Source: Morganella sibonii
Lineage (GTDB): Bacteria; Pseudomonadota; Gammaproteobacteria; Enterobacterales; Enterobacteriaceae
Direction: 5' to 3' (one strand)
DNA: 64,000 bases
Assembly: GCF_040560245.1 (NCBI RefSeq)
Contig: NZ_JAKMWP010000001.1
The position numbers were made by a program, and so were the translations under genes. Shown here piece after piece: positions 1-9,459 of this stretch. The stretch's first letter is position 1, and the number at the start of each line of letters is the position of its first letter. The notes under the pieces were generated by a model that saw only the letters and a program-made list of their open reading frames with translations, was not told the DNA's origin and did no database searches.

Positions 1-235
1 AGTCGGGCAGGCTGCCCGTGATGCCGGGCTGGATGCGGTATTTACCGCCGGTCAGCTCAGCCATTTTATCAGTGATGAGTGCCAGGGACGCCATTTCGCT
101 GATAAAACAACCCTTATTGCTGCGCTGGCACCTCTGGTGGCACAGCATTCATCAATTTCAATATTAGTTAAAGGTTCACGCAGCTCCGCAATGGAAGAAG
201 TTGTGCACGCCTTGCAGGAGAATGTCCCATGCTGA
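1..235 (+). CDS. murF: MurF, UDP-MurNAc-tripeptide:D-Ala-D-Ala ligase (C-terminal part)
   Basis: Only the last 77 codons are in the window (reading frame from base 2, TGA at 233-235). MurF adds D-Ala-D-Ala to UDP-MurNAc-tripeptide in the cytoplasm, the last cytoplasmic Mur ligase step. The visible part is the C-terminal Rossmann-like domain of Mur ligases, ending in the motif VKGSRSSAMEEVV, which is typical of MurF. The stop codon overlaps the mraY start by seven bases, as expected in the translationally coupled dcw cluster. The catalytic and ATP-binding parts lie upstream of the window, so integrity cannot be judged. Confidence 0.93.
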   Translation, partial: VGQAARDAGLDAVFTAGQLSHFISDECQGRHFADKTTLIAALAPLVAQHSSISILVKGSRSSAMEEVVHALQENVPC

Positions 236-1311
236 TTTGGCTGGCTGAGTATCTGGTACAGTTTCACACTGCGTTTAACGTCTTCTCTTATCTGACGTTC
301 CGCGCCATCGTCGGCCTGCTGACCTCGCTGATTATCGCATTATGGATGGGACCGCATGTGATTGCGTATCTTCAGAAAATGCAGATTGGTCAGGTTGTCC
401 GCAGCGAGGGGCCGGAATCGCACTTCAGCAAGCGCGGTACCCCGACCATGGGCGGCATGATGATCCTGTTTTCCATCGCCATTTCTGTTCTGCTGTGGGC
501 GCGTCTGGATAACCCGTATGTCTGGTGTGTGCTGCTGGTGCTGATCGGCTACGGTATTGTCGGGTTTATTGATGACTACCGCAAAGTCGTGCGTAAAGAC
601 ACCAAAGGGCTGATAGCCCGCTGGAAATATTTCTGGCAGTCCGTACTGGCGCTGACCGTGGCGTTCAGCATGTATGCCATCGGCAAAGACACCCCGGCGA
701 CACAGCTGGTGGTGCCGTTCTTTAAAGATGTGATGCCGCAGCTGGGTGTGCTCTATATCCTGCTGGCGTATTTCGTCATTGTCGGTACCAGTAACGCGGT
801 AAACCTGACAGACGGCCTTGATGGTCTTGCGATTATGCCGACCGTCTTTGTGGCCGCCGGTTTTGCGTTGGTAGCCTGGGCGACCGGTAACGTGAATTTC
901 GCGCATTATCTGAATATCCCGTATCTGCCGTATGCCGGTGAACTGGTGATTGTCTGTACCGCGATTGTCGGTGCAGGGCTGGGGTTCCTGTGGTTTAACA
1001 CCTATCCGGCACAGGTCTTTATGGGCGATGTCGGCTCGCTGGCACTCGGCGGCGCGCTGGGTACGATTGCTGTTCTGCTGCGCCAGGAATTCCTGCTGCT
1101 GATTATGGGCGGTGTGTTCGTGGTGGAAACTCTGTCGGTGATTTTACAGGTCGGCTCCTTCAAATTACGCGGTCAGCGTATTTTCCGGATGGCACCTATT
1201 CATCACCATTATGAATTAAAAGGCTGGCCTGAGCCGCGGGTGATTGTCCGCTTCTGGATTATCTCTCTGATGTTAGTGCTGATCGGTCTGGCGACACTCA
1301 AGGTACGTTAA
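229..1311 (+). CDS. mraY: MraY, phospho-MurNAc-pentapeptide translocase
   Basis: Integral membrane enzyme that transfers phospho-MurNAc-pentapeptide from UDP to undecaprenyl phosphate, making lipid I. The 360 residues match the family length and hold about ten hydrophobic segments. Diagnostic motifs are visible: the Asp-Asp pair in DDYRKVVRKDTKGL near residue 116, NLTDGLDGLAIMP near 193, and the histidine-rich HHHYELKGWPEPRV near 325. These Asp residues coordinate Mg2+ in the family. It starts inside the murF stop region and is followed by murD after two bases, so it is translated from the dcw polycistronic mRNA. Confidence 0.97.
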   Translation: MLIWLAEYLVQFHTAFNVFSYLTFRAIVGLLTSLIIALWMGPHVIAYLQKMQIGQVVRSEGPESHFSKRGTPTMGGMMILFSIAISVLLWARLDNPYVWCVLLVLIGYGIVGFIDDYRKVVRKDTKGLIARWKYFWQSVLALTVAFSMYAIGKDTPATQLVVPFFKDVMPQLGVLYILLAYFVIVGTSNAVNLTDGLDGLAIMPTVFVAAGFALVAWATGNVNFAHYLNIPYLPYAGELVIVCTAIVGAGLGFLWFNTYPAQVFMGDVGSLALGGALGTIAVLLRQEFLLLIMGGVFVVETLSVILQVGSFKLRGQRIFRMAPIHHHYELKGWPEPRVIVRFWIISLMLVLIGLATLKVR

Positions 1312-1313
1312 TC

Positions 1314-2630
1314 ATGACGAATTATCAGGGGAAAGACATTGTGATTGTCGGGCTCGGTTTAACCGGGCTTTCCTGTGTGGACTTTTTTCTGTCACGCGGT
1401 GTTACGCCGAAGGTGATGGATACCCGCACCTCCCCGCCCGGCATCGATAAGCTGCCGGATAGCGTTCAGCGTCACTGCGGCGGGTTTGAAACGCAGTGGC
1501 TGCTGGATGCAGACCTGATTATCGCAAGTCCCGGTGTGGCCGTCAGTACCCCGCAATTACAGGCAGCGGCAGAAGCCGGCGCAGAAATTATTGGTGATAT
1601 CGAATTATTTGCCCGCGAAGTGACTGTCCCGGTTGTGGCGATCACCGGTTCGAACGGCAAAAGCACCGTGACCTCCCTGGTGGGGGAAATGGGGCGCTGT
1701 GCCGGTCTGCGTACCGGTGTCGGCGGTAATATCGGTCTGCCTGCCCTGGAACTGCTGAAAGGCGATTACGAGCTCTGTGTGCTCGAGTTATCCAGTTTTC
1801 AGCTGGAAACGACGTTCAGCCTGAAACCGGCGGCGGCAACTGTCCTGAATGTTACTGAAGATCATATGGATCGCTATCCGCAGGGGCTGGAACAGTACCG
1901 GGCGGCAAAACTGCGCGTTTATCACGACGCGGCGGTCTGCGTGTATAACGCGGAAGATGCGCTGACTCAGCCGGGTTGTGATTGTGACCGGTCTGAATAT
2001 GTCAGCTTCGGCACCGAAACCGGGGATTACTGGCTCGATACCGATGAACAGTCACTCTGTTTCTGCGGCGAGAAAATTATCGGCTGCAATGAGATGATCC
2101 TGCACGGCCAGCATAACTATTGTAATGCGCTGGCGGCACTGGCACTGGCGGATGCAGTCAATATCCCGCGTGAGGGTGCGCTGAAAGCACTGCGCACATA
2201 CAGCGGTCTGCCGCACCGTTTTCAGCTGGTGCATGAATCGGCAGGTGTCCGCTGGATTGATGATTCCAAAGCCACCAACGTCGGCAGTACCGAGGCGGCG
2301 CTGAACGGTTTACAGGTTGACGGCTGTCTGCATCTGCTGCTCGGCGGCGACGGTAAATCAGCTGATTTCTCACCGCTGCTGCCGTATCTGAGCGGTGAAA
2401 AAATCCGTCTTTACTGTTTCGGTCGTGACGGCGCACAGCTTGCACAACTGCGTCCGGATGTCTCTCTGCTGACAGACACCATGGAGCAGGCCATGCGGGC
2501 ACTGGCACCATCGCTGGCAGACGGGGATATGGTGCTGTTATCACCGGCCTGTGCAAGTCTGGATCAGTTCCGTAATTTTGAAGAGCGCGGGCGTGAATTT
2601 GCCCGTCTGGCACGGGAGTTAGCGGCATGA
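1314..2630 (+). CDS. murD: MurD, UDP-MurNAc-L-alanine:D-glutamate ligase
   Basis: Cytoplasmic ATP-dependent ligase adding D-glutamate to UDP-MurNAc-L-Ala. The 438 residues show the three-domain Mur ligase plan: an N-terminal Rossmann-like domain (IVGLGLTGLS near residue 12), a central ATPase domain with the P-loop ITGSNGKST near 112, and a C-terminal domain with the DSKATNVGST segment near 320. The final ATGA overlaps the ftsW start by four bases. All expected key motifs are present and the gene looks intact. Confidence 0.97.
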   Translation: MTNYQGKDIVIVGLGLTGLSCVDFFLSRGVTPKVMDTRTSPPGIDKLPDSVQRHCGGFETQWLLDADLIIASPGVAVSTPQLQAAAEAGAEIIGDIELFAREVTVPVVAITGSNGKSTVTSLVGEMGRCAGLRTGVGGNIGLPALELLKGDYELCVLELSSFQLETTFSLKPAAATVLNVTEDHMDRYPQGLEQYRAAKLRVYHDAAVCVYNAEDALTQPGCDCDRSEYVSFGTETGDYWLDTDEQSLCFCGEKIIGCNEMILHGQHNYCNALAALALADAVNIPREGALKALRTYSGLPHRFQLVHESAGVRWIDDSKATNVGSTEAALNGLQVDGCLHLLLGGDGKSADFSPLLPYLSGEKIRLYCFGRDGAQLAQLRPDVSLLTDTMEQAMRALAPSLADGDMVLLSPACASLDQFRNFEERGREFARLARELAA

Positions 2631-3820
2631 AATTCCCCGGATCACAGCGTTTTAAAAACTGGATGATCGGCGAGCGTAACGGCGAGTTCAGTACGGTTGT
2701 TATGTATGACCGGACACTGCTGTGGTTTGCACTGGGACTGGCTGCGATTGGCTTTGTGATGGTGACCTCCGCCTCAATGCCTGTCGGGCAGCGTCTGGCG
2801 GAAGATCCGTTTTATTTTGCCAAACGTGACGGCGGCTTCTTAATTTTTTCTTTTATTATCGCTGCCGTGATTATGCGTTTCCCGCTGGAAATGTGGCAGC
2901 GTTACAGCACATTGCTGCTGATTGGTACGATCGGCGGTCTGATTGTGGTTCTCGGCGTGGGCAGTTCCGTTAACGGGGCATCACGCTGGATAGCTATCGG
3001 GCCGATGCGTATTCAGCCTGCGGAAGTTTCAAAACTGGCACTGTTTGTCTATCTGGCAAGCTATCTGGTACGCAAAGTGGATGAAGTCAGAAATAACTTC
3101 TGGGGATTCTGCAAGCCGATGGGTGTGATGTTTGTGCTGGCGGTGCTGCTGCTGTTACAGCCGGATCTCGGCACGGTGGTCGTGCTGTTTGTCACCACAC
3201 TGGCGCTGCTGTTCCTTGCGGGTGCCAAGATGTGGCAGTTTATCGCGATTATCGGCGGTGGTGTCGCAGCTGTGGTTCTGCTGATTATCGCCGAACCTTA
3301 CCGTATGCGGCGTGTGACCTCGTTCCTTGATCCGTGGGAAGATCCGTTCGGCAGCGGTTATCAGTTAACACAGTCACTGATGGCATTCGGCCGCGGTGAT
3401 TATTTCGGCCAGGGGCTGGGAAATTCTATTCAGAAAATGGAATATCTGCCGGAAGCCCATACCGACTTTATTTTTGCCATCCTCGGTGAGGAACTGGGGT
3501 ATTTCGGTGTGATTCTGGTGCTGCTGATGGTCTTTTTTGTTGCGTTCCGTGCCATGGTTATCGGCCGCCGTGCATTGATGATAGATCAGCGCTTTGCCGG
3601 TTTCCTTGCCTGTGCCATCGGTATCTGGTTCAGTTTCCAGGCGCTGGTTAACGTCGGCGCGGCCTCCGGTATGCTGCCGACCAAAGGGCTGACACTGCCG
3701 CTGATCAGTTACGGCGGCTCCAGTTTAGTGATTATGACCGCAGCCATTGCCTTGCTGCTGCGGATTGATTTTGAAACACGCCTGGCCAAAGCCCAGGCAT
3801 TCTCAAGGAGAGCGCGATGA
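2627..3820 (+). CDS. ftsW: FtsW, SEDS-family septal peptidoglycan polymerase
   Basis: Multi-pass inner-membrane protein of the SEDS family. With FtsI it polymerises septal peptidoglycan from lipid II. The 397-residue product has about ten hydrophobic segments, the early motif MVTSASMP, and the conserved periplasmic segments QPDLGT and EAHTDFIFAILGEELG, followed by a SYGGSS motif near the C-terminus. It overlaps murD and murG by four bases on either side (ATGA), so translation is coupled. It is slightly shorter than the E. coli protein, with the difference at the N-terminus. Confidence 0.96.
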   Translation: MKFPGSQRFKNWMIGERNGEFSTVVMYDRTLLWFALGLAAIGFVMVTSASMPVGQRLAEDPFYFAKRDGGFLIFSFIIAAVIMRFPLEMWQRYSTLLLIGTIGGLIVVLGVGSSVNGASRWIAIGPMRIQPAEVSKLALFVYLASYLVRKVDEVRNNFWGFCKPMGVMFVLAVLLLLQPDLGTVVVLFVTTLALLFLAGAKMWQFIAIIGGGVAAVVLLIIAEPYRMRRVTSFLDPWEDPFGSGYQLTQSLMAFGRGDYFGQGLGNSIQKMEYLPEAHTDFIFAILGEELGYFGVILVLLMVFFVAFRAMVIGRRALMIDQRFAGFLACAIGIWFSFQALVNVGAASGMLPTKGLTLPLISYGGSSLVIMTAAIALLLRIDFETRLAKAQAFSRRAR

Positions 3821-4890
3821 GTAATAAAGCCCCCCGTCTGATGGTGATGGCCGGTGGTAGTGGCGGACATGTATTTCCGGGGCTTGCGGTTGCGCACTAT
3901 TTACAGAGTCAGGGCTGGGAAATCCGCTGGCTGGGTACCCGTGACCGGATGGAAGCTCAGCTTGTGCCGAAACACGGTATTGATATCGATTTTATTGAAA
4001 TTACCGGTCTGCGCGGCAAAGGCGTGAAAGCCTTGATCACCGCGCCGTTCCGTATCGCGAAAGCGATAAAACAGGCGAAAAAAATTATGCGTGACTACCA
4101 GCCGGATGCCGTGCTCGGCATGGGCGGGTTTGTCTCCGGTCCCGGCGGTGTGGCGGCCTGGCGCTGCGGTATTCCGGTGATCCTGCATGAACAGAACGGT
4201 GTGGCCGGTCTGACAAACGGCTGGCTGTCGAAAATCGCCACCACTGTATTACAGGGATTCCCAGGCGCGTTCCCGCAGGCACCGGTGGTCGGTAACCCCG
4301 TGCGTGAAGATATCCTGAACCTGCCGTCACCGGCAGAACGTTTTGCCGGGCGCGAAGGGCCGGTCCGCATTCTGGTTATCGGCGGCAGCCAGGGCGCACG
4401 CGTCCTGAACCAGACCCTGCCGGAAGTGGCCGGTATTATGGGGGATGCCGTCTGTATCCGCCATCAGGCCGGTAAAGGCAGTGCGGAAAGCACACAGGAA
4501 CTGTATAACGCACAGGGTGCGTCAGACAGCGTGACTGTCACAGAATTTATTGATGACATGGTTGAAGCTTATACCTGGGCGGATGTGGTTATCTGCCGCT
4601 CCGGGGCGCTGACCGTCAGTGAGATTGCGGTTGTCGGGCTGGGCGCGATTTTTGTGCCGTTTCAGCATAAAGATCGCCAGCAATACTGGAATGCACTGCC
4701 GCTGGAACAGGCGGGAGCCGCTGTGATTACAGAGCAGCCATCATTTAATGCACAGGCGGTGGCAGAGCAGTTGCGCGAGTGGGACAGACCACGCCTGCTG
4801 ACCATGGCGGAAAAAGCAAGAAGTGTCGCAATTACCGATGCCACCAAACGGGTGGCAGATGCAATTATTGCGGCAGCGAAAAAAAACTAA
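3817..4890 (+). CDS. murG: MurG, lipid II-forming GlcNAc transferase
   Basis: Peripheral membrane glycosyltransferase (GT-B fold, GT28 family) that adds GlcNAc to lipid I to make lipid II. The 357-residue sequence opens with the glycine-rich loop AGGSGGHVFPG near residue 13 and has the second glycine-rich motif VIGGSQGARVLN near 189. The UDP-GlcNAc-binding region CRSGALTVSEIA lies near 260. The start overlaps the ftsW stop by four bases. A 25-base gap follows before murC. Confidence 0.97.
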   Translation: MSNKAPRLMVMAGGSGGHVFPGLAVAHYLQSQGWEIRWLGTRDRMEAQLVPKHGIDIDFIEITGLRGKGVKALITAPFRIAKAIKQAKKIMRDYQPDAVLGMGGFVSGPGGVAAWRCGIPVILHEQNGVAGLTNGWLSKIATTVLQGFPGAFPQAPVVGNPVREDILNLPSPAERFAGREGPVRILVIGGSQGARVLNQTLPEVAGIMGDAVCIRHQAGKGSAESTQELYNAQGASDSVTVTEFIDDMVEAYTWADVVICRSGALTVSEIAVVGLGAIFVPFQHKDRQQYWNALPLEQAGAAVITEQPSFNAQAVAEQLREWDRPRLLTMAEKARSVAITDATKRVADAIIAAAKKN

Positions 4891-4915
4891 CGAATTGATA
4901 TAGCGAAGAAATAAC

Positions 4916-6382
4916 GTGAATACACAGCAATTGGCGAAATTACGATCCTTCATTCCGGAAATGAAACGCGTCCGGCACATTCACTTTGTCGGTATCGGCG
5001 GTGCCGGTATGGGCGGAATAGCGGAAGTGCTGGCGAACGAAGGTTATGAGATCAGCGGGTCTGATCTGGCGCCGAATGCGGTAACAAAACAGCTGACTAA
5101 CCTGGGCGCGACGATTTATTTCAATCACCGCCCGGAAAATGTGGCAGACGCCAGTGTGGTGGTGGTATCCACCGCGATTTCAGCGGATAACCCGGAAATT
5201 ATTGCGGCACGTGAAGCCCGTATTCCGGTGATCCGCCGTGCGGAAATGCTCGCGGAGCTGATGCGCTTCCGTCACGGTGTGGCGATTGCCGGTACGCACG
5301 GCAAAACCACCACGACGGCGATGATTTCCGGCATTTACGGCCGCGGTGGTCTGGACCCGACGTTCGTCAACGGCGGTCTGGTCAAAGCGGCCGGTGTGCA
5401 TGCGCGCCTCGGTTCAAGCCGTTATCTGATTGCGGAAGCGGATGAAAGCGATGCCTCTTTCCTGCATTTACAGCCGATGGTGGCCGTGGTCACTAATATC
5501 GAGCCGGATCACATGGATACCTATCACGGTGATTTTGAAACGCTGAAAGATACCTTTGTGAACTTCCTGCATAACCTGCCGTTCTACGGCCTTGCCGTGG
5601 TATGTATGGATGATGCGGTGATCCGCGAAATTGTACCGCGTATCGGCCGCTATGTGATTACCTATGGTTTTCATGAGGATGCGGATGTCCGTATCACTGA
5701 TTTTGAACAGCGCGGTTCACAGTGCTTCTTCACTGTTCACCGTGAAAGTCTGCCTGATATGAAGGTGGAGCTGAATGCACCGGGCCGTCACAACGTGCTG
5801 AATGCCACCGCGGCAATTGCGGTCGCGACAGAAGAAGGCATTCCGGATGAGGATATTCTGGCGTCTCTGCGTGAATTCCAGGGCACCGGACGCCGTTTTG
5901 ACTTCCTCGGCAATTTTCCGCTGGAGCATGTGAACGAGAAAGAAGGCAGCGTGATGCTGGTGGACGATTACGGCCATCACCCGACCGAAGTGGATGCGAC
6001 GATTAAAGCGGCGAGAGCAGGCTGGCCGGACAAGCGGATTGTGATGGTCTTTCAGCCGCACCGCTACACCCGTACCCGTGATCTGTATGAGGATTTTGCC
6101 AACACGCTGGATCAGGTCGATATCCTGCTGATGCTGGATGTGTATGCCGCCGGTGAACCGGCAATTCCGGGGGCGGACAGCCGTTCCCTGTGCCGTACCA
6201 TCCGTCAGCGCGGTAAGCTGGACCCGATCCTGGTCACCGAACCGGGCAAAATTTCTGCGGTGCTGGCACAGGTTCTTGAAGATAATGATTTAATACTGGT
6301 TCAAGGCGCCGGAAATATCGGTAAAATAGCGCGTACATTGGCTGACACAAAATTACGGCCGGTTTTGAGTGAGGATAATTAA
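4916..6382 (+). CDS. murC: MurC, UDP-MurNAc:L-alanine ligase (GTG start)
   Basis: First of the ATP-dependent Mur ligases; it adds L-alanine to UDP-MurNAc. The 488-residue product shows FVGIGGAGMGGIAEVL near residue 24, the P-loop AGTHGKTTTT near 125, an EADESDASF segment near 174 and YGHHPTEV near 345, all family hallmarks. Translation starts at a GTG codon; the encoded N-terminus MNTQQLAKLRS fits known MurC N-termini, which supports this choice. ddlB follows after two bases. Confidence 0.97.
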   Translation: MNTQQLAKLRSFIPEMKRVRHIHFVGIGGAGMGGIAEVLANEGYEISGSDLAPNAVTKQLTNLGATIYFNHRPENVADASVVVVSTAISADNPEIIAAREARIPVIRRAEMLAELMRFRHGVAIAGTHGKTTTTAMISGIYGRGGLDPTFVNGGLVKAAGVHARLGSSRYLIAEADESDASFLHLQPMVAVVTNIEPDHMDTYHGDFETLKDTFVNFLHNLPFYGLAVVCMDDAVIREIVPRIGRYVITYGFHEDADVRITDFEQRGSQCFFTVHRESLPDMKVELNAPGRHNVLNATAAIAVATEEGIPDEDILASLREFQGTGRRFDFLGNFPLEHVNEKEGSVMLVDDYGHHPTEVDATIKAARAGWPDKRIVMVFQPHRYTRTRDLYEDFANTLDQVDILLMLDVYAAGEPAIPGADSRSLCRTIRQRGKLDPILVTEPGKISAVLAQVLEDNDLILVQGAGNIGKIARTLADTKLRPVLSEDN

Positions 6383-6384
6383 GA

Positions 6385-7302
6385 ATGACTGAAAAAGTCG
6401 CGGTACTGATGGGCGGTACATCCGCAGAACGTGAAGTCTCTCTGGCTTCAGGTGCGGCGGTTCTTGCCGGTTTAAAAGAAGCCGGTATTAATGCATTTGC
6501 GGTGGATACCAAAGAGTATCCGGTTATCCGCCTGAAGGAAGATGGTTTTACCAAAGTCTTTATCGCGCTGCACGGCCGCGGCGGGGAAGACGGCACACTT
6601 CAGGGGTGCCTGGAGCAGATGGGACTGCCGTACACCGGAAGTGGTGTGATGGCCTCCGCACTCTCTATGGATAAGCTGCGTACCAAACAGCTGTGGGCGG
6701 GCGCGGGTCTGCCGATTGCCCCGTACTTTGCCATCAATGCTGCCCGTTTCGCGCACATCAGTGATGAAGAGTTACAACAGGGTGTGGCACCGCTGGGTTA
6801 TCCGGTGATTGTCAAACCAAGCCTGGAAGGTTCCAGTGTCGGCATGTCCAAAGTGGATAATGCTCAGGCGCTGCGTCCGGCGCTGGAAGAAGCGTTTAAA
6901 CACGACAAAGACGTGCTGGTGGAAAAATGGCTCAGCGGCCCTGAATTCACCGTGGGTTTCCTGGGTGAGCAGATGCTGCCGTCTATCCGCATTCAGCCTG
7001 CGGCGGTATTCTACGACTACGAAGCCAAATATATTTCTGACGATACACAATATTTCTGTCCGGGCCTGGAAGGGGAACGTGAGACAGAAATCCGTGAGCT
7101 GGCAAAAGCCGCTTACAAAGCCGTGGGCTGTGAAGGCTGGGGCCGTGTGGATGTGATGCTCGACAGTGACGGGCAGTTCTGCCTGCTGGAAGTGAACACG
7201 TCTCCGGGTATGACCAATCACAGTCTGGTGCCGCAGGCAGCACGTCAGGCCGGTATGAGCTTCTCCGCCTTTGTTGCGGACGTTCTGGCACTGGCGGACT
7301 GA
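6385..7302 (+). CDS. ddlB: DdlB, D-alanine:D-alanine ligase
   Basis: ATP-grasp enzyme that makes D-Ala-D-Ala for the peptidoglycan stem peptide. The 305-residue protein has the N-terminal GGTSAEREVSL motif, the HGRGGEDG segment near residue 62, the KPSLEGSSVGMSKV nucleotide-binding loop near 143, and the metal-binding end LLEVNTSPGMTNHSLVP near 268. It sits between murC and ftsQ. Its terminal TGA is followed after one base by the ftsQ ATG, so ftsQ has little leader of its own. Confidence 0.96.
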   Translation: MTEKVAVLMGGTSAEREVSLASGAAVLAGLKEAGINAFAVDTKEYPVIRLKEDGFTKVFIALHGRGGEDGTLQGCLEQMGLPYTGSGVMASALSMDKLRTKQLWAGAGLPIAPYFAINAARFAHISDEELQQGVAPLGYPVIVKPSLEGSSVGMSKVDNAQALRPALEEAFKHDKDVLVEKWLSGPEFTVGFLGEQMLPSIRIQPAAVFYDYEAKYISDDTQYFCPGLEGERETEIRELAKAAYKAVGCEGWGRVDVMLDSDGQFCLLEVNTSPGMTNHSLVPQAARQAGMSFSAFVADVLALAD

Positions 7303-7303
7303 T

Positions 7304-8107
7304 ATGTCACAGGCTGCACTGAATATGCGTGAACCGGAACCGGAACAGGATTATGACGGTTCACGTCCCAGTAACGGCACATACCTTGCCGGGCTGCTGT
7401 TTTTCCTGATTGTGCTGGGAACGCTGGTCTGGGGTGGTCTGATGGTGCTGAACTGGATGAAAGATGCAGACCGCCTGCCGATGTCAAAACTGGTATTAAC
7501 CGGTGAGCGCCATTACACGACAAACGATGATGTGCGCAAAGCGGTGTTATCCCTCGGGACGCCGGGCACGTTTATGACACTGGATGTCAACGACGTACAG
7601 CAGCAGCTGGAACGGATCCCGTGGTTACGTCAGGTCACTGTGCGCAAGCAGTGGCCGGACGAATTAAAAATTCATCTGGTCGAATATGTGCCGTATGCAC
7701 GCTGGAATGACGCACAGATGGTTGATGACGCAGGGCGGGTTTTCAGCCTGCCGGCGGAACTGACAGAAAAAGAATCTTTCCCGATGCTCTACGGGGCACA
7801 GGGCAGTGAACAGGATGTACTGAGCGGATATCGTGAGATGGCGCAGCAGCTCAGCGGGACAGGACTGAAAATCAAATCAGCCTCGATGTCACCGCGTCAT
7901 GCCTGGCAGCTGGTGCTGGATAACGATGTCCGGGTTGAACTCGGGCGGCTGGATACCAAAGGCCGGTTACAGCGTTTTATCGGGCTGTATCCGACTCTGG
8001 CGCAGGAACAGGACAAACGGGTTGATTATGTCGATCTCCGCTATGACAGCGGTGCAGCGGTCGGCTGGGCGCCATTGCAGATCGATCCTTTCGCAAACGG
8101 AAATTAA
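7304..8107 (+). CDS. ftsQ: FtsQ, divisome bitopic membrane protein
   Basis: Division protein linking early and late divisome parts through FtsB/FtsL. I chose the ATG at 7304, giving the N-terminus MSQAALN that matches E. coli FtsQ; an in-frame upstream start at 7271 would overlap ddlB for no reason. The 267-residue product has a short cytoplasmic tail, one transmembrane helix at about 27-47, a POTRA domain starting at LVLTGERHYTTNDDVRKAV, and the KQWPDELKIHLVEYVPYARWND segment typical of the family. Confidence 0.95.
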   Translation: MSQAALNMREPEPEQDYDGSRPSNGTYLAGLLFFLIVLGTLVWGGLMVLNWMKDADRLPMSKLVLTGERHYTTNDDVRKAVLSLGTPGTFMTLDVNDVQQQLERIPWLRQVTVRKQWPDELKIHLVEYVPYARWNDAQMVDDAGRVFSLPAELTEKESFPMLYGAQGSEQDVLSGYREMAQQLSGTGLKIKSASMSPRHAWQLVLDNDVRVELGRLDTKGRLQRFIGLYPTLAQEQDKRVDYVDLRYDSGAAVGWAPLQIDPFANGN

Positions 8108-8141
8108 GACATAACAGGTAAAGAAGGCGGGCAGAATAACA

Positions 8142-9398
8142 ATGATCAAAGCAACGGATAGAAAATTAGTCGTCGGCCTGGAAATAGGCACCGCCAAAGT
8201 ATCTGCGCTTGTTGGTGAAATTCTGCCGGACGGTGTGGTGAACATTATCGGTGCGGGTAATTGCCCGTCACGCGGAATGGACAAAGGCGGCGTCAATGAT
8301 CTGGAGTCGGTGGTAAAATGCGTACAGCGTGCCATCGACCAGGCGGAACTGATGGCGGACTGTCAGATTTCATCAGTTTATCTGGCGTTATCCGGCAAAC
8401 ACATCAGCTGCCAGAATGAAATTGGTATGGTGCCGATTTCAGAAGAAGAAGTGACCCAGGAAGATGTGGAGAATGTGGTGCACACGGCGAAATCTGTCCG
8501 TGTCCGCGACGAGCACCGTGTTCTGCATGTCATCCCGCAGGAATATGCCATCGATTACCAGGAAGGCATTAAAAACCCGGTGGGATTATCCGGTGTGCGG
8601 ATGCAGGCAAAAGTGCATCTGATCACCTGTCATAACGACATGGCAAAAAATATTGTCAAAGCCGTTGAGCGCTGCGGACTGAAAGTGGATCAGCTGATTT
8701 TCGCCGGTCTGGCCTCAAGCTTTGCGGTACTGACGGAAGATGAGCGTGAACTGGGTGTCTGTGTGGTGGACATCGGCGGCGGTACTATGGATATGGCGAT
8801 TTACACCGGCGGCGCGCTGCGTCACACCCGTGTTATCCCGTATGCCGGTAACGTGGTGACCGGCGATATCGCTTACGCATTCGGCACACCGCCGAATGAT
8901 GCGGAGGCGATTAAAGTCCGTCACGGCTGTGCACTGGGAGCGCTGGTCAGCAAAGACGAAACGCTGGAAGTGCCGAGTGTCGGCGGGCGTCCGCCGCGCA
9001 GTTTACAGCGCCAGACATTAGCCGAAGTGATTGAGCCGCGTTATACCGAATTACTCAATCTGGTTAATGACGAAATTTTGAAAGTACAGGAACAATTACG
9101 TCAGCAGGGTGTCAAACACCATTTGGCCGCTGGTATCGTGCTGACGGGTGGTGCGGCTCAGATTAACGGACTGGTTGAGTGCGCACAGCGTGTTTTCCAT
9201 ACTCAGGTTCGTATCGGACAACCGCTTAACATAACCGGGTTAACGGATTATGCGCAGGAACCGTATTACTCTACAGCAGTAGGGTTACTGCATTACGGCA
9301 AAGAATCTCACCTGGTCGGCGATACCGAGACAGAAAAACGTGCCTCGGTGGGCAGTTGGTTTAAAAAATTAACTGGCTGGCTCAGAAAAGAATTTTAA
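8142..9398 (+). CDS. ftsA: FtsA, actin-like membrane anchor of FtsZ
   Basis: Actin-fold ATPase that tethers FtsZ to the membrane and recruits later division proteins. The 418 residues open with LVVGLEIGTAKVSALVGEI (phosphate-1 motif) and contain VVDIGGGTMDMAIYTGGAL (phosphate-2 motif) near residue 208 and GIVLTGGAAQINGL (adenosine motif) near 330. The C-terminal amphipathic membrane-targeting helix is WFKKLTGWLRKEF. A 34-base gap separates it from ftsQ and 61 bases from ftsZ. Confidence 0.97.
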   Translation: MIKATDRKLVVGLEIGTAKVSALVGEILPDGVVNIIGAGNCPSRGMDKGGVNDLESVVKCVQRAIDQAELMADCQISSVYLALSGKHISCQNEIGMVPISEEEVTQEDVENVVHTAKSVRVRDEHRVLHVIPQEYAIDYQEGIKNPVGLSGVRMQAKVHLITCHNDMAKNIVKAVERCGLKVDQLIFAGLASSFAVLTEDERELGVCVVDIGGGTMDMAIYTGGALRHTRVIPYAGNVVTGDIAYAFGTPPNDAEAIKVRHGCALGALVSKDETLEVPSVGGRPPRSLQRQTLAEVIEPRYTELLNLVNDEILKVQEQLRQQGVKHHLAAGIVLTGGAAQINGLVECAQRVFHTQVRIGQPLNITGLTDYAQEPYYSTAVGLLHYGKESHLVGDTETEKRASVGSWFKKLTGWLRKEF

Positions 9399-9459
9399 TT
9401 TGTATTAAGGCTGGCGATAATAGCGGCCATATAAGAAAGGCACAAAACGGAGAGAGATT